NCBI RefSeq assembly: GCF_014490035.1
Contig: NZ_CP061008.1
Coordinates: forward strand, 2,418,001-2,482,000
DNA length: 64,000 bases
Reading direction: 5' to 3'
Source of the DNA: Achromobacter xylosoxidans
Lineage (GTDB): Bacteria; Pseudomonadota; Gammaproteobacteria; Burkholderiales; Burkholderiaceae_B
Shown: in pieces, positions 1 through 8,743 of the stretch
Position numbering within the stretch: position 1 is the first letter of the stretch
Layout: every line of letters starts with the position of its first letter
The notes under the pieces: generated by a model
The model's input: the letters and a program-made list of their open reading frames with translations, nothing else
What the model was told of the DNA's origin: nothing
The model's database searches: none
Program-made: the position numbers and the translations under genes

Positions 1-400
1 GGGCGCCCTTGCTCATGCTCATCAGGCGTTGCTTGAGCTGGGGGTCCTGCTGTATGGCCTGGCCTATGCCGTTGAATTCGTCGACGCTCAGACCGTCGGC
101 CTGCACCAGTTTCACCATCTTGGCGTCGGCTTCCTCGACGACCTTCTGCTTGGCGGCATCCGTCTTGGCGGCGTCGACCTTGGGGCGGTACTCGTCGACG
201 ACGCCGGAAATCTTCTGCGATGCCGAAGCGAAACGCTGCAATTGCTGGTCGGTCGGCTGGATCGCGGGCGGGGGCGCCATGCGCGGTTGAGCCTGGGCCT
301 GGCCTTGCGCCTGGCTGGCTTGCTGCGCAAGGGCGGGAGCACCGGACAGCGCCGTCGCCAGCAGGGCGGCGGACAGGAATGCATAAGTGGAACGCTGCAT
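1..400 (-). CDS. DUF4168 domain protein, secreted (C-terminus off left edge)
   Basis: The gene starts at ATG 400 (minus strand), eight bases after a clear GGAGG ribosome site, and runs off the left edge, so only about 133 residues are visible. Residues 1 to about 25 form a Sec signal peptide ending in an AxA-type site (LSGAPALAQ), followed by a Gln/Ala/Pro-rich linker. The rest matches the DUF4168 pattern: FASASQKI, a Lys/Asp/Ala-rich helix, and a QAIQQDPQLKQRL tail. Function is unknown. The family is small, periplasmic and helical. The family call is from the pattern of residues, not a search. Confidence 0.75.
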   Translation of the reverse strand, partial: MQRSTYAFLSAALLATALSGAPALAQQASQAQGQAQAQPRMAPPPAIQPTDQQLQRFASASQKISGVVDEYRPKVDAAKTDAAKQKVVEEADAKMVKLVQADGLSVDEFNGIGQAIQQDPQLKQRLMSMSKGA

Positions 401-508
401 GAAACCTCCTTGTTCCGGTTGAATGTCGGGCCATGATGACGACCCGGACGGTGCGGGGGCAAGTTTCGCGATGTGTTTTCCTGTTTCGGCAGGCCACGGG
501 ATGCGCGC

Positions 509-537
509 GCGCCCCGGGAGGGAGCCCCCCGGGGCGC
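509..537. terminator. GC-rich hairpin between DUF4168 and TauE genes
   Basis: Perfect 10-bp arms GCGCCCCGGG (509-518) and CCCGGGGCGC (528-537) surround a 9-nt loop. It lies about 75 bases past the end of the minus-strand TauE gene. There is no U-run on either strand, so intrinsic termination is only a guess; it could also be a processing or barrier hairpin. Confidence 0.35.
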
Positions 538-609
538 GGCCGAAACGTTTTGCGCGGTTTCGTAGTCGCTGCTGGCCGCGATGTTTCCTTAAATTTATGC
601 GGGACGGGT

Positions 610-1422
610 CTATACGATCAGCATGCTCAGCAGCACCAGCGCCAGCAGCAGCACGTAGACGCGGGCGTGCAGGTGGTCCGGGATGCGCGGGATCAGCGGC
701 GCGGCCAGCCGGATGCCGGCCAGCGACCCCAGCGCCAGCGCGGCGAAGGCCAGCAGGTCCACATAGCCCACGATCCAGGGCGCCAGCGGGTCGGCCAGGC
801 CGCCGGCCGCAGCCATGTAGGTCAGTGTTCCCACCACCGCCACCGGCAGCGTCAGCGGATTGGCCATGGCCGCCGCCTTGGCCATGGGCAGGCCGCGGCG
901 GCGCAGCAGCGGCACCGTCATGACGCTGCCGCCCACGCCCAGGAAGGCCGCCACCGCGCCGATGATCACGCCGCCGCCGACCAGGACGCCGCGGTCCAGA
1001 GGCCGGGGATGCGCGTCCTCCTGGGCCATGAAACCCTGGCGCAGCAGGCAATCCAGGATGGTCACGCCCAGATAGGCGATGAAGGCGTAGCGCACGAAGT
1101 CGCCGCTGGCGCGCGTGGCGGCGAGCGCGCCCAGCGCCGCGCCTGCGGCGATGAAGCCGGCCAGCGGCCAGACATAGGCCCGCAGGATGTTGCCGGCGCG
1201 CTGGTGCTTGCGCGTGGCCGCCACCGAATTCACGATCATGACGCAGGTGGACGTGGCCACCGCGATGTGCATGGCCGCCAGGCCGATGGCGTCGTGCGCG
1301 CCGTGCGCCGCCGTCAACACCGCATACAGCACGGGCACCACCACAAAGCCTCCGCCAAAGCCGAACAGCACGGTCGTCACGCCGCTCAAGCAGCCGAACA
1401 GGGCCAGAACCAGATAAAGCAT
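610..1422 (-). CDS. TauE/SafE (TSUP) family membrane permease
   Basis: A 270-residue polytopic membrane protein of the sulfite exporter TauE/SafE family, presumed to move a small organic or sulfur anion across the inner membrane. The start at 1422 gives MLYLVLALFGCLSG preceded by AGGAAGGA. An upstream in-frame extension adds a non-membrane stretch that lacks hydrophobic character and is rejected. Two family half-repeats are visible: GVTTVLFGFGGGFVVVPVL near the N-terminus, and AFLGVGGSVMTVPLL in the second half. It is divergent from the AraC regulator at 1598 (175-bp gap), so that regulator is the natural candidate controller. The substrate cannot be read from sequence. Confidence 0.85.
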   Translation of the reverse strand: MLYLVLALFGCLSGVTTVLFGFGGGFVVVPVLYAVLTAAHGAHDAIGLAAMHIAVATSTCVMIVNSVAATRKHQRAGNILRAYVWPLAGFIAAGAALGALAATRASGDFVRYAFIAYLGVTILDCLLRQGFMAQEDAHPRPLDRGVLVGGGVIIGAVAAFLGVGGSVMTVPLLRRRGLPMAKAAAMANPLTLPVAVVGTLTYMAAAGGLADPLAPWIVGYVDLLAFAALALGSLAGIRLAAPLIPRIPDHLHARVYVLLLALVLLSMLIV

Positions 1423-1597
1423 TGCTGCGTCCTTCCTGGGGGGAAAACGCCACGATACGGCGGCCGAAGGTGGCCCGCTTTCGAGGATGAGACAATAATG
1501 TTCGAGTTTCGGCCAATCGACCTGCCGCCGGGCAGGCGGCATCAACAGGCCATGAGTCCCAGGCCATGCGCCTCAGACAGGCCATGCGTCCCAGACT

Positions 1598-2365
1598 ATG
1601 CGCAATACCCACATCGACCGCTACGACCATCTGGACCGCGCCGTCGTCGCCATCGGCAACGACTATCCGCCTGGCCGGCTGCTGCCGGCCCACGCGCATC
1701 GCCGCGCGCAACTGTTGTATGGCGCAACCGGCGTCATGCACGTGGTCACGCGCGACGGCAACTGGGTGGTGCCGCCGCAGCGCGCGGTATGGATCCCGGC
1801 CGGCGTGACGCATCAGGTCCGAATGCTGGACGTCAGCACGCGCAGCGCCTACATCGAGCCGGGTTCGGCGCGCGCGGACCGCGAGGCCTGCGAAGTGATC
1901 GAGGTGTCGCCGCTGTTGAGGCAGCTATTGCTGGACGCGGTCGACATGCCTCCCGCCTACGATCTGGCGGGGCGTGACGGCGCGCTGGCGGCCCTGCTGC
2001 TGCATGAGGTCGAGCGCGCGCCGGTGCTGCCGCTGCATATCCCGCTGCCACGCGACAGGCGCCTGGCGCCCTTGTGCAAGGCCTTCATCGCGGCGCCTGA
2101 CGCGCGCGCCGCGCCGCGGGCCTGGGCCGAGCGCCTGCACATGAGCCCGCGCACCTTCAGCCGCCATTTCCGACAGCAGACGGGCATGGCGTTTTCGGAA
2201 TGGCGGCAGCGCGCCTGCGTGGTGCTGGCCTTGGCCCGGTTGGCCTCGGGCGAGTCGGTGACCGCCATTGCGCTGGATTTCGGCTACCAGAGCCCGGCGG
2301 CCTTCTCCACGATGTTCCGGCGGGTGCTGGGCCGCCCGCCCACCGAGTATCTGCGCGAGAGCTGA
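1598..2365 (+). CDS. AraC-family transcriptional regulator with cupin sensor
   Basis: A 255-residue regulator. Residues about 20-80 form a cupin-like sensor (HAHRRAQLLYG, then VVPPQRAVWIPAGVTHQV). The C-terminal about 100 residues carry two helix-turn-helix motifs: AERLHMSPRTFSRHF and AIALDFGYQSPAAFSTMFRR, ending in GRPPTEY. This architecture matches the YdiP/NimR-like group. It is divergent from the TauE-type permease gene and 63 bp upstream of a FAD monooxygenase, so either could be its target. The effector is unknown. Confidence 0.85.
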   Translation: MRNTHIDRYDHLDRAVVAIGNDYPPGRLLPAHAHRRAQLLYGATGVMHVVTRDGNWVVPPQRAVWIPAGVTHQVRMLDVSTRSAYIEPGSARADREACEVIEVSPLLRQLLLDAVDMPPAYDLAGRDGALAALLLHEVERAPVLPLHIPLPRDRRLAPLCKAFIAAPDARAAPRAWAERLHMSPRTFSRHFRQQTGMAFSEWRQRACVVLALARLASGESVTAIALDFGYQSPAAFSTMFRRVLGRPPTEYLRES

Positions 2366-2428
2366 AGGCAGTTGGTACTATGCCGGCTCCCGTGGCGGCC
2401 CCTTCGGGCCGCCGGGCCACGCCATTCC

Positions 2429-3616
2429 ATGACCACTACGCATACGCCGTTATCCATCGGCATCGCCGGCGCGGGCAGCGCCGGACTGGCCGCCGCGCTG
2501 GCGCTGGCGCAAGCCGGCCATCAGGTGCGCGTCTTTGAAAAACACCAGGGGTTCACCACGCTGGGCGCCGGGCTGCTGCTGCAGCCGCCCGGGGTGCGCG
2601 CGCTCAAATCCCTGGGCGTCGACGTCGCGGCGCTGAACGTAGGCGCGCCGATCGACCGCCTGCTGGGCCTGTCGCATCGCGGCTGGCGAGTCGTGGACAT
2701 CGATTACGTGGGTGACGGCGCGCGGGCCGTGACGCGGGCAGCCTTGGGCGGAGTGCTGTTCGAGGCCGCGCGGCGCGCGGGCGCCGAGTTCTCGTTCGGC
2801 TGTCCGGTCGAGACGCTGGCGACCCGCGAGGGCAGGGCCCACGTGACGCACGGCGCGGGGGAAGCCCGCGCCGAGTCCAGTTTCGATGTGTTCGTGGTGG
2901 CCGATGGCGCCGCGTCCGCGCTGCGCGAGCAGGTCGGCCTGGCGGCGAGTTCGCGCGCCTACGCCTGGGGCGCGTTGTGGGGCCAGTTCTGGACGCCCGG
3001 CTGGAGCGGGGCGACGCAGCTGCTGCAGCGCTTTCGCGGCACCCGCGAAATGATGGGCCTGCTGCCCACCGAGATCGGCCCCCAGGGCGTGCGGCTGTCG
3101 CTGTTCTGGAGCATCCGGCACGACGCCTTGCCGGCCTGGCGCGCCGCGCCCATCGGCGCCTGGAAGGACCGCATGCTGTCCCTGTGGCCCGAGGCCGCGC
3201 CCGTGGTGGATCAGATTTCGCGGCACGAGGACCTGGCGGTGGCCACATACCGGCATACCTGGCCGCGCGGCTTGGCTGCCGGCCCGTATTGCGCGGTGGG
3301 CGACGCGGGCCACGCGATGAGTCCTCAGCTGGGATTGGGAACGACGCTGGCGGTGCTGGATGCGATGGCGCTGGCGCGGGCCCTGGGGCAGCACGGCGCC
3401 GCAGCGGGACCGGCGCGCTACGCCCGCAGCCGGTTATTGCCTTCGCGCCTGTACCAGAGCCTCAGCCGGGCGCTGACGCCATGTTTCCAGGCTTCGGGGC
3501 CGGGGTTGTGGCGCGACCTGCTGTTCGGTGGCGGGCTGCTCGTGCCCGGGATGAAGTCGCTGATGAAGCGCGGCCTGCTCGCCATGCCGCAGCCGGGGGA
3601 GCCGGGCCGCGGCTGA
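2429..3616 (+). CDS. FAD-dependent monooxygenase (UbiH/PHBH-type)
   Basis: A 395-residue flavoprotein with the group A aromatic-hydroxylase pattern. The Rossmann FAD motif GIAGAGSAGLAAALALA is at residues about 10-26 and ends in an acidic VFEK. The second FAD-binding motif GDAGHAMSPQLGLGTTLA is near residue 290. The start at 2429 (MTTTHTPLS) directly precedes the nucleotide-binding strand; a longer frame from 2372 adds about 19 unconserved residues. No signal or membrane segment is obvious. Hydroxylation of an aromatic or similar substrate with NAD(P)H is expected from the family, but the substrate is unknown. Confidence 0.85.
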   Translation: MTTTHTPLSIGIAGAGSAGLAAALALAQAGHQVRVFEKHQGFTTLGAGLLLQPPGVRALKSLGVDVAALNVGAPIDRLLGLSHRGWRVVDIDYVGDGARAVTRAALGGVLFEAARRAGAEFSFGCPVETLATREGRAHVTHGAGEARAESSFDVFVVADGAASALREQVGLAASSRAYAWGALWGQFWTPGWSGATQLLQRFRGTREMMGLLPTEIGPQGVRLSLFWSIRHDALPAWRAAPIGAWKDRMLSLWPEAAPVVDQISRHEDLAVATYRHTWPRGLAAGPYCAVGDAGHAMSPQLGLGTTLAVLDAMALARALGQHGAAAGPARYARSRLLPSRLYQSLSRALTPCFQASGPGLWRDLLFGGGLLVPGMKSLMKRGLLAMPQPGEPGRG

Positions 3617-3634
3617 TCCGCCGCGCGGCGGCCC

Positions 3635-4279
3635 TCAGGCCGCGTACCAGAGCACGGCGAAGAAGTGGCACGCAGTGCCGGCGAGCACGAACAGATGCCA
3701 GATGAAATGGCTGTAGCGCCAGCGGTTGTCGAGCACGAAGAACACCACGCCGCCGGTATAGGCCAGCCCGCCCGCCACCAGCCACCACAGGCCGCCCGTG
3801 GGCACGCGCTCGATCAGGGGATTGACCGCGATGATCACCAGCCAGCCCATCGCCAGATACAGGCCCGTGGAGATGGCGGGGCGGTTGAGCCGCTTGCTGG
3901 CTTTCAGCCCGACGCCCAGCAGGGCCATGCCCCAGACCAGGCCGAACAGGGTCCAGCCCCAGGGGCCGCGCAGGGCGCCCAGGGCGAAAGGCGTGTAGGT
4001 GCCCGCGATCAGCAGATAGATGGCGGAATGGTCCAGCACGTTGAAGAGCTGCTTGGCGCGGCTCTTGGGCAGCGCGTGATAGATGGTGGACGCCAGGTAC
4101 AGCAGGCACATCGTCGCGGCGAAGACCGCGGCGCCCGCGATGAAGGCGGCATCGCCCTGGCGCACGGCGGCCAGGATCAGGATGGGAGCGGAGGCCACGG
4201 CGCCCGCGGCGCCGACGCCGTGGCTGATGGCATTGGCGATTTCCTCGCCCAGGGTCTGGGGTCTGTCGTTGGGAAACAT
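3635..4279 (-). CDS. trhA: TrhA/hemolysin III family membrane protein
   Basis: A 214-residue, about seven-helix membrane protein of the PAQR/hemolysin III superfamily. Family residues are visible: EEIANAISHGVGA at the N-terminus, ASTIYHALP, LDHSAIYLLIAGTYTPF in the middle, and HFIWHLFVLAGTACHFFAV at the C-terminus. These carry the conserved His/Asp/Ser set thought to bind a metal. In bacteria the family is linked to membrane homeostasis (TrhA/YqfA); the hemolysin name is historical. It converges on the monooxygenase gene, with an 18-bp gap containing a 14-nt palindrome. Confidence 0.88.
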   Translation of the reverse strand: MFPNDRPQTLGEEIANAISHGVGAAGAVASAPILILAAVRQGDAAFIAGAAVFAATMCLLYLASTIYHALPKSRAKQLFNVLDHSAIYLLIAGTYTPFALGALRGPWGWTLFGLVWGMALLGVGLKASKRLNRPAISTGLYLAMGWLVIIAVNPLIERVPTGGLWWLVAGGLAYTGGVVFFVLDNRWRYSHFIWHLFVLAGTACHFFAVLWYAA

Positions 4280-4489
4280 GAATGCGTCTAGGTTGGTTCA
4301 GGCCTACACCTTAGGCGCTTTGGGGCGGCGGCTCAAGGCGGCGAGCCAGCCGGTCGCGGCCGAGGCGGTCTCCGTTTGATCTACTGCAAATCGACCTGCG
4401 TGTCGGCGTCCCGAAAGCGCTGCCTGGAAGTTACTCTGTGATACATTCAGCGCGCAAGCAAACGCAGGTTTACTGGCCGAGGCCCAGCA

Positions 4490-5572
4490 ATGGCGCGCAG
4501 TTTCACCAACTTGTTTTTCAAGGCCGCGAAGAATATCGGCAAGCTGCAGCGCGCGGCCTTGCGCATGGCCACGCCCAAGGCTGCCAAGAAGCGCAGCGCG
4601 CCCAAGCGCCGGGCCGCCAAGCCCGCTGCGGCCTCCGCTTCCCGCAGCGCTGCCGCGCCGTCGTTGGGGACCGGCCGCTGGGAAGCCTCCCGGCAATTTT
4701 CCGATGCCCAGGGCCGCCGTCTCACTTTCGCGCGCTACACGCCCGCCGCGGCGCCGCGCGCCGGCATGCCGCTGGTAGTGATGCTGCATGGCTGCAGGCA
4801 GACGGCGCTGTCGTTCGCCCGCGGTTCGCGCATGAATCAATGGGCCGACGCGGGCGGCTTCATGGTGCTGTATCCGCAGCAATCGATGACCCGTCAGGTG
4901 CAGCGCTGCTGGCGCTGGTTCCAGCCCGACGACGCGCACGGCGGGGCGGAAGCGGACCTGATCGCCGCCCTGATCCGCGCGGAGTGTGCCCGGCATGCGC
5001 TGGACCCCGAACGCGTCTACATCGCGGGATTGTCAGCCGGGGCCGGCATGGCCGCGCTGGTGGCCTTGCGGCATCCGCGCCTGATTGCCGCCGTGGCCAT
5101 GCATTCCGGGCCGGTTGCGGGCGATGCCCACAGCGCTGCGGGCGGTATCGGCACCATGCGGCGCGGCGCGCTCAAGCCGCTGCTGCCCTTGCTGGAAAAA
5201 GTCGCGGACCCGGCGGTGTTCCGCCTGGGCATGCCCGCCATGATTCTGCAGGGGCAGCTGGATCCGACGGTGGCGCCGCGAAACGCCAGGCAATTGTTCG
5301 AACAGTTCCGCGCCGTCAACGATCTGCCGCCCGAAAGCGTGCCGGTCGAGCGCGTGCTGGGACTGGGCACGGAGAAATCCTACCGTCGCGTCGATATGCT
5401 GCGCGGCAGCCGCACGCTGCTGCGGCTATGCGAAATCACGCTGGTGGAGCACGCCTGGAGCGGCGGCGACGCCTCGGTGCGCTATCACGCGCGCAATGGA
5501 CCGGATGCCTCGGCGCTGATCTGGCGCTTCTTCCAGACGCACCGCCGCGCGGCGCGCGGACAGGCGGAATAA
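4490..5572 (+). CDS. PHB depolymerase-family esterase with basic N-terminal tail
   Basis: A 360-residue alpha/beta hydrolase of the PHB depolymerase/LpqC esterase family. The oxyanion-side motif LHGCRQ is at 99-104. The nucleophile elbow GLSAG puts Ser at about 182. The probable catalytic Asp lies in GQLDPTVAP and His in LVEHAWSGG. Residues 11-56 are Lys/Arg/Ala/Pro-rich and histone H1-like (ATPKAAKKRSAPKRRAAKPA), and there is no cleavable signal peptide, so an intracellular location is likely. The family acts on polyhydroxyalkanoate or feruloyl-type esters; the true substrate is unknown. Confidence 0.82.
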   Translation: MARSFTNLFFKAAKNIGKLQRAALRMATPKAAKKRSAPKRRAAKPAAASASRSAAAPSLGTGRWEASRQFSDAQGRRLTFARYTPAAAPRAGMPLVVMLHGCRQTALSFARGSRMNQWADAGGFMVLYPQQSMTRQVQRCWRWFQPDDAHGGAEADLIAALIRAECARHALDPERVYIAGLSAGAGMAALVALRHPRLIAAVAMHSGPVAGDAHSAAGGIGTMRRGALKPLLPLLEKVADPAVFRLGMPAMILQGQLDPTVAPRNARQLFEQFRAVNDLPPESVPVERVLGLGTEKSYRRVDMLRGSRTLLRLCEITLVEHAWSGGDASVRYHARNGPDASALIWRFFQTHRRAARGQAE

Positions 5573-5685
5573 GCCGGGGTCGGTCCGCGCAGCGAGCGGC
5601 AGTCCCGTCCCGGCCACGGCAGTAAGATCAGCGTATTCCCGGCGCGTTCCGCGCCAGCCGCCTCGTCCCTGTCCGGAGTCCAGCC

Positions 5686-6207
5686 ATGTCACTTTCCATG
5701 TATCAGGCCAGCGTGCCTGCCTTCGTCCGCGGCCTGAACGTGCTGGCCGCGCTGCTGCAAAAGGCCGCCGACCACGCGGCGGCGGCCGGCATGGACCCGG
5801 CCGAACTGGTCAATGCCCGGCTGGCGCCGGACATGTACCCGTTGAGCGGCCAGATCCAGCGCGCCAGCGACGCGTCCAAGTTCGCGGTGCAGCGCCTGTC
5901 GCGGGTGGAAGCGCCCAAGTTTCCGGATGAGGAAACCACGTTCGAGCAGTTGCAGCAGCGCATCGCCGCCACCGTCGCGTATCTGCAGGACGTGCCGGCG
6001 GACCGGCTGGATGGCGCCGAAGGCCGCAAGGTTTCGCTGGCGTTCGGCGACTTCAAGCAGGAGTTCCGCGGCGACGACTACCTGCTGACGTTCGCGCTGC
6101 CGAACTTCTACTTCCACGTCACGACGGCCTACGCCATCCTGCGCCACGCGGGCGTGAAGATCGGCAAGCTCGATTTCCTGGGGCCGTATCCGCAGCCGGC
6201 TGCCTAG
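5686..6207 (+). CDS. DUF1993 domain protein
   Basis: A 173-residue soluble protein recognised by the DUF1993 pattern: an MYQASVPAF start, a middle PLSGQIQRASDASKF, EETTFEQLQQRI, and a C-terminal LPNFYFHVTTAYAILRHAGV with GKLDFLG. The fold is a DinB-like helical bundle; the biochemical role is not known. The stop codon shares the tetranucleotide CTAG with the stop of the convergent VOC gene, so the two coding regions overlap by four bases. Confidence 0.85.
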   Translation: MSLSMYQASVPAFVRGLNVLAALLQKAADHAAAAGMDPAELVNARLAPDMYPLSGQIQRASDASKFAVQRLSRVEAPKFPDEETTFEQLQQRIAATVAYLQDVPADRLDGAEGRKVSLAFGDFKQEFRGDDYLLTFALPNFYFHVTTAYAILRHAGVKIGKLDFLGPYPQPAA

Positions 6208-6707
6208 CCTTGCTTCTTTGACGCGTCGCCGCAGCCTTCCATCGGACCCATCTTCGCCATGTTCTCCTGCACTTCCTGCGGCGTCAGGTCGAACTTGTGC
6301 GTGGCGATGGACCAGCGGTGCCCGCAAGGGTCGACCACCTGGCCGTAGCGGTCGCCCCAGAACATGTCCGCCACGGGCATGGTCACCTGGGCGCCGGCCG
6401 CCACCGCCTGCTTCATGGCGGCGTCTACGTCGTTGACGTAGAGATGCAGGGTCACGGGCGTGCCTTTGAGCGCCTTCGGGCCCAGGCTGCCCCATTCGGG
6501 GAAGTCGTCCATCAGCATCATCACGGAATCGCCGATGCGTATGGCGGCATGCATGATCTTGCCGTTGGGGCCGGGCAGCCGGGCCAGCTCCTCCGCGTTG
6601 AAGGCTTTCTTGTAGAAGTCGATGGCCTGCGCCGCGCCTTCGCACACAATGTGCGGGGTGAGCGTGTGCATGCCGTCGGGGATGGGTTTGCTTGCAGGGT
6701 TTGCCAT
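6204..6707 (-). CDS. VOC/PhnB-like glyoxalase superfamily protein
   Basis: A 167-residue protein of the vicinal oxygen chelate superfamily, closest in pattern to PhnB/YycE-type proteins: TPHIVCEGAAQAIDFYKKAFNAEE, then LHLYVNDVDAAMKQAVAAGA, then DMFWGDRYGQVVDPCGHRWSIAT cut across the C-terminal half. The start at 6707 follows GGAGATACCTC. It lies 53 bases after the DUF1428 gene on the same strand, so the two are probably cotranscribed. Substrate unknown; this group is often an uncharacterised dimeric binding or stress protein. Confidence 0.85.
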   Translation of the reverse strand: MANPASKPIPDGMHTLTPHIVCEGAAQAIDFYKKAFNAEELARLPGPNGKIMHAAIRIGDSVMMLMDDFPEWGSLGPKALKGTPVTLHLYVNDVDAAMKQAVAAGAQVTMPVADMFWGDRYGQVVDPCGHRWSIATHKFDLTPQEVQENMAKMGPMEGCGDASKKQG

Positions 6708-6759
6708 GAGGTATCTCCAGATTGTTCCGTTTGAACGGGCGGGAACGGATCCCGCCGCC

Positions 6760-7116
6760 TCAGTCGCCTACCAGAGTGGTGAAGCCGCCCCAGCACATGC
6801 GCTTGATATCGAACACGTCGTCGCAGCAGTGCTCCGCCAGGCGCGGGTCCGCCATGACCTTGGCGTTGATCCGGTCGCGATCCGCCTTGCTGGGGTAGGT
6901 GATCCAGGCGAACACCACCGTTTCCCCCTCGCGCGCGCCCGCGGCGGCGCTGAACGAGCCGGCGCCTTCCTTGTCGATTTCTTCCGCCACGCATTCGCGG
7001 TAATCCAGCGCGCCGTGTTCCAGCCAGACCGTCTGCGCTCGCTGCGCCATCTTCCGGTAGGCTTCGAGGTTGGCCTTGGGTACGGGCAGCAGGAAGCCGT
7101 CTACATACTTTTCCAT
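6760..7116 (-). CDS. DUF1428 family protein
   Basis: A 118-residue protein with the DUF1428 signature: MEKYVDGFLLPVPKANLEAY at the start, VWLEHGALDYREC, VVFAWITYPSKADRD, and a C-terminal FDIKRMCWGGFTTLV. These are small ferredoxin-fold (ABM-like) dimeric proteins without an assigned reaction. The start at 7116 has an AAGGAG site six bases upstream; a longer frame from 7167 is not supported. It is the first gene of a probable two-gene unit with the VOC protein and is divergent from the GlxA-type regulator. Confidence 0.86.
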   Translation of the reverse strand: MEKYVDGFLLPVPKANLEAYRKMAQRAQTVWLEHGALDYRECVAEEIDKEGAGSFSAAAGAREGETVVFAWITYPSKADRDRINAKVMADPRLAEHCCDDVFDIKRMCWGGFTTLVGD

Positions 7117-7298
7117 CAGTAACTCCTTGATCCACGTTGTTCTGTTCCGCGCAAGGACGCCCCGCAAGCCGCCTTGGCGCTACCCCGGATCTCATTCCGG
7201 TAAGTGTCACTGTATCGGGATCGCCGGCGATTTCAGATAGGCGATTGCGACAATCTTGAGGGTGGATTGCGACAGTTGGCAGGCGTATGCTTTGCAGG

Positions 7299-8267
7299 AT
7301 GAAAAACGTCGCCTTCCTACTGCCCCTGGGGGCGAACATCGCCTCGCTGGAAACCGCCCGGCATGGCTTCCTGGTCGCCAATGAATACCTGGCCGCGCAC
7401 GGGCGCGAACCCAGGTTCACGGTGCGCACGCTGGCCCTGACCCGCGAAGTCCGGCTGGACCAGGGCCGCATCACGGTGCAGGCCGACATGGTCCTGGCCG
7501 ATGCCCACGACATCGACATCTGCATCGCGCCGCCGCTGCTGGGTTCGGTGTCCGACGCGGTGCTGTCCAACCGCGAACTGATCGAATGGCTGTCGCGCCA
7601 TCACCGCGAGGGCGGCGAAGTCGCCAGCCTGTGCATGGGCGCCGCGCTGCTGGCGGCGGGCGGCGTCCTGGACGGCCAGCAGGCGGTGGTCCACTGGGTG
7701 GCCCAGAACCTCTACGCCAGCCTGTTTCCCAGCGTGCAATGGGTCAGCGACCGCGTCGTCATGGCGGACAACGGCATCTACACCAGCGGCGGCGCGTTCT
7801 CCGCGGCGCACCTGGTGCTGCACCTGATCGAAAAGTACACCGACCGCGACACCGCCATCTGGTGCGCCAAGTACTTCCAGCTGGACTGGAGCCGCCAGAG
7901 CCAGTTGCCGTTCTCGGTGTTCGTGGGGCAGAAGTCGCACGCCGACGAGGTCGTGCGCGCGGTGCAGGATTACATCGAAGGCCGCTACACGGAAAAGATC
8001 ACCGTCGAGGAACTGGCGGACCGTCATGCCATGGGACGCCGCACGCTGGAGCGCCGCTTTCGCCAGGCCACCGGCAACAGCATCGTCGAGTACGTGCAGC
8101 GGGTGCGGGTGGAAGCCGCCAAGAAGCGCCTGGAGACCTCGCGCAAGAGCGTGGCCGAAGTCATGTACGAAGTCGGCTACAACGACACCAAGGCCTTCCG
8201 CGACATCTTCAGCAAGTATTGCGGCATGTCGCCGGTGGGCTACCGCGAGCGCTACCACTTTCAGTAG
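7299..8267 (+). CDS. GlxA-type transcriptional regulator (DJ-1/PfpI + AraC HTH)
   Basis: A 322-residue regulator. Residues 1 to about 170 form a DJ-1/PfpI amidotransferase-like domain (VAFLLPLGANIASLE, then EVASLCMGAALLAAGG, the position of the family nucleophile elbow with Cys). Residues about 225-322 are an AraC-type DNA-binding domain (HAMGRRTLERRF, VAEVMYEVGYNDTKAFRDIF). ATG 7299 is preferred because it begins the first beta strand; ATG 7287 in the same frame is possible. It is divergent from DUF1428/VOC with a 182-bp gap, which suggests it controls them. The effector is unknown. Confidence 0.85.
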   Translation: MKNVAFLLPLGANIASLETARHGFLVANEYLAAHGREPRFTVRTLALTREVRLDQGRITVQADMVLADAHDIDICIAPPLLGSVSDAVLSNRELIEWLSRHHREGGEVASLCMGAALLAAGGVLDGQQAVVHWVAQNLYASLFPSVQWVSDRVVMADNGIYTSGGAFSAAHLVLHLIEKYTDRDTAIWCAKYFQLDWSRQSQLPFSVFVGQKSHADEVVRAVQDYIEGRYTEKITVEELADRHAMGRRTLERRFRQATGNSIVEYVQRVRVEAAKKRLETSRKSVAEVMYEVGYNDTKAFRDIFSKYCGMSPVGYRERYHFQ

Positions 8268-8272
8268 CGGCT

Positions 8273-8728
8273 TCAGCCCTGGTGCCGGTACACCCGCGTA
8301 TCGCGCATCACAAAGCCCGCGGACTCATACAGGTGGTGCGCGGACAGCCGGCTCGGGTTGGAGGTCAGGTCCAGCGTCTTGGCCCCGAGTTCGCGGCTTT
8401 TGACGATGGCGGCATGCGTCAGCGCCATGCCGACCTTCAGGCCGCGGGCCTGTTCGTCCACCACCACGTCTTCGATCCACGCCCGCACGCCGGTGGGAAT
8501 GCGGAAGTGCACCAGCGTCAGCGTGCCGACGATGCGCTTGTCGCTGCCCATGGTGGCGATGAACAGGTGGGTGCACGGGGATCGGATGATCTCGTCCAGC
8601 GCCTCGCGCGTCGGCGGCGCCGCGGTTCTGGACAGTTGCGGCAAGAGACGGGCGAATGCCGCGACCAGCGCAGCGCTGGCCTGGGTGGCGAGCACGACTT
8701 CGACTTCATTTCCTGGAGGGGGCATCAT
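8273..8728 (-). CDS. GNAT family N-acetyltransferase
   Basis: A 151-residue acyl-CoA transferase. The acetyl-CoA-binding motif A is visible as WIEDVVVDEQARGLKVGMAL (residues about 85-105), followed by motif B YESAGFVMRDTRVYRH at the C-terminus. Two adjacent Met codons (8728 and 8725) are possible starts. It converges on the GlxA-type regulator with only five bases between stops. The substrate amine is unknown. Confidence 0.83.
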   Translation of the reverse strand: MMPPPGNEVEVVLATQASAALVAAFARLLPQLSRTAAPPTREALDEIIRSPCTHLFIATMGSDKRIVGTLTLVHFRIPTGVRAWIEDVVVDEQARGLKVGMALTHAAIVKSRELGAKTLDLTSNPSRLSAHHLYESAGFVMRDTRVYRHQG

Positions 8729-8743
8729 GCTCTCCCGGGTGGG

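Noticed and set aside
433..1977. A 514-codon plus-strand frame
   Set aside because: It is antisense to the TauE/SafE gene and overlaps the AraC start out of frame; the product is Arg/His/Gln-rich without motifs.
3618..3631. Palindrome CCGCCGCGCGGCGG as a terminator between convergent genes
   Set aside because: A perfect self-complementary 14-mer leaves no loop and has no T-run; in DNA this GC-rich it may be chance.
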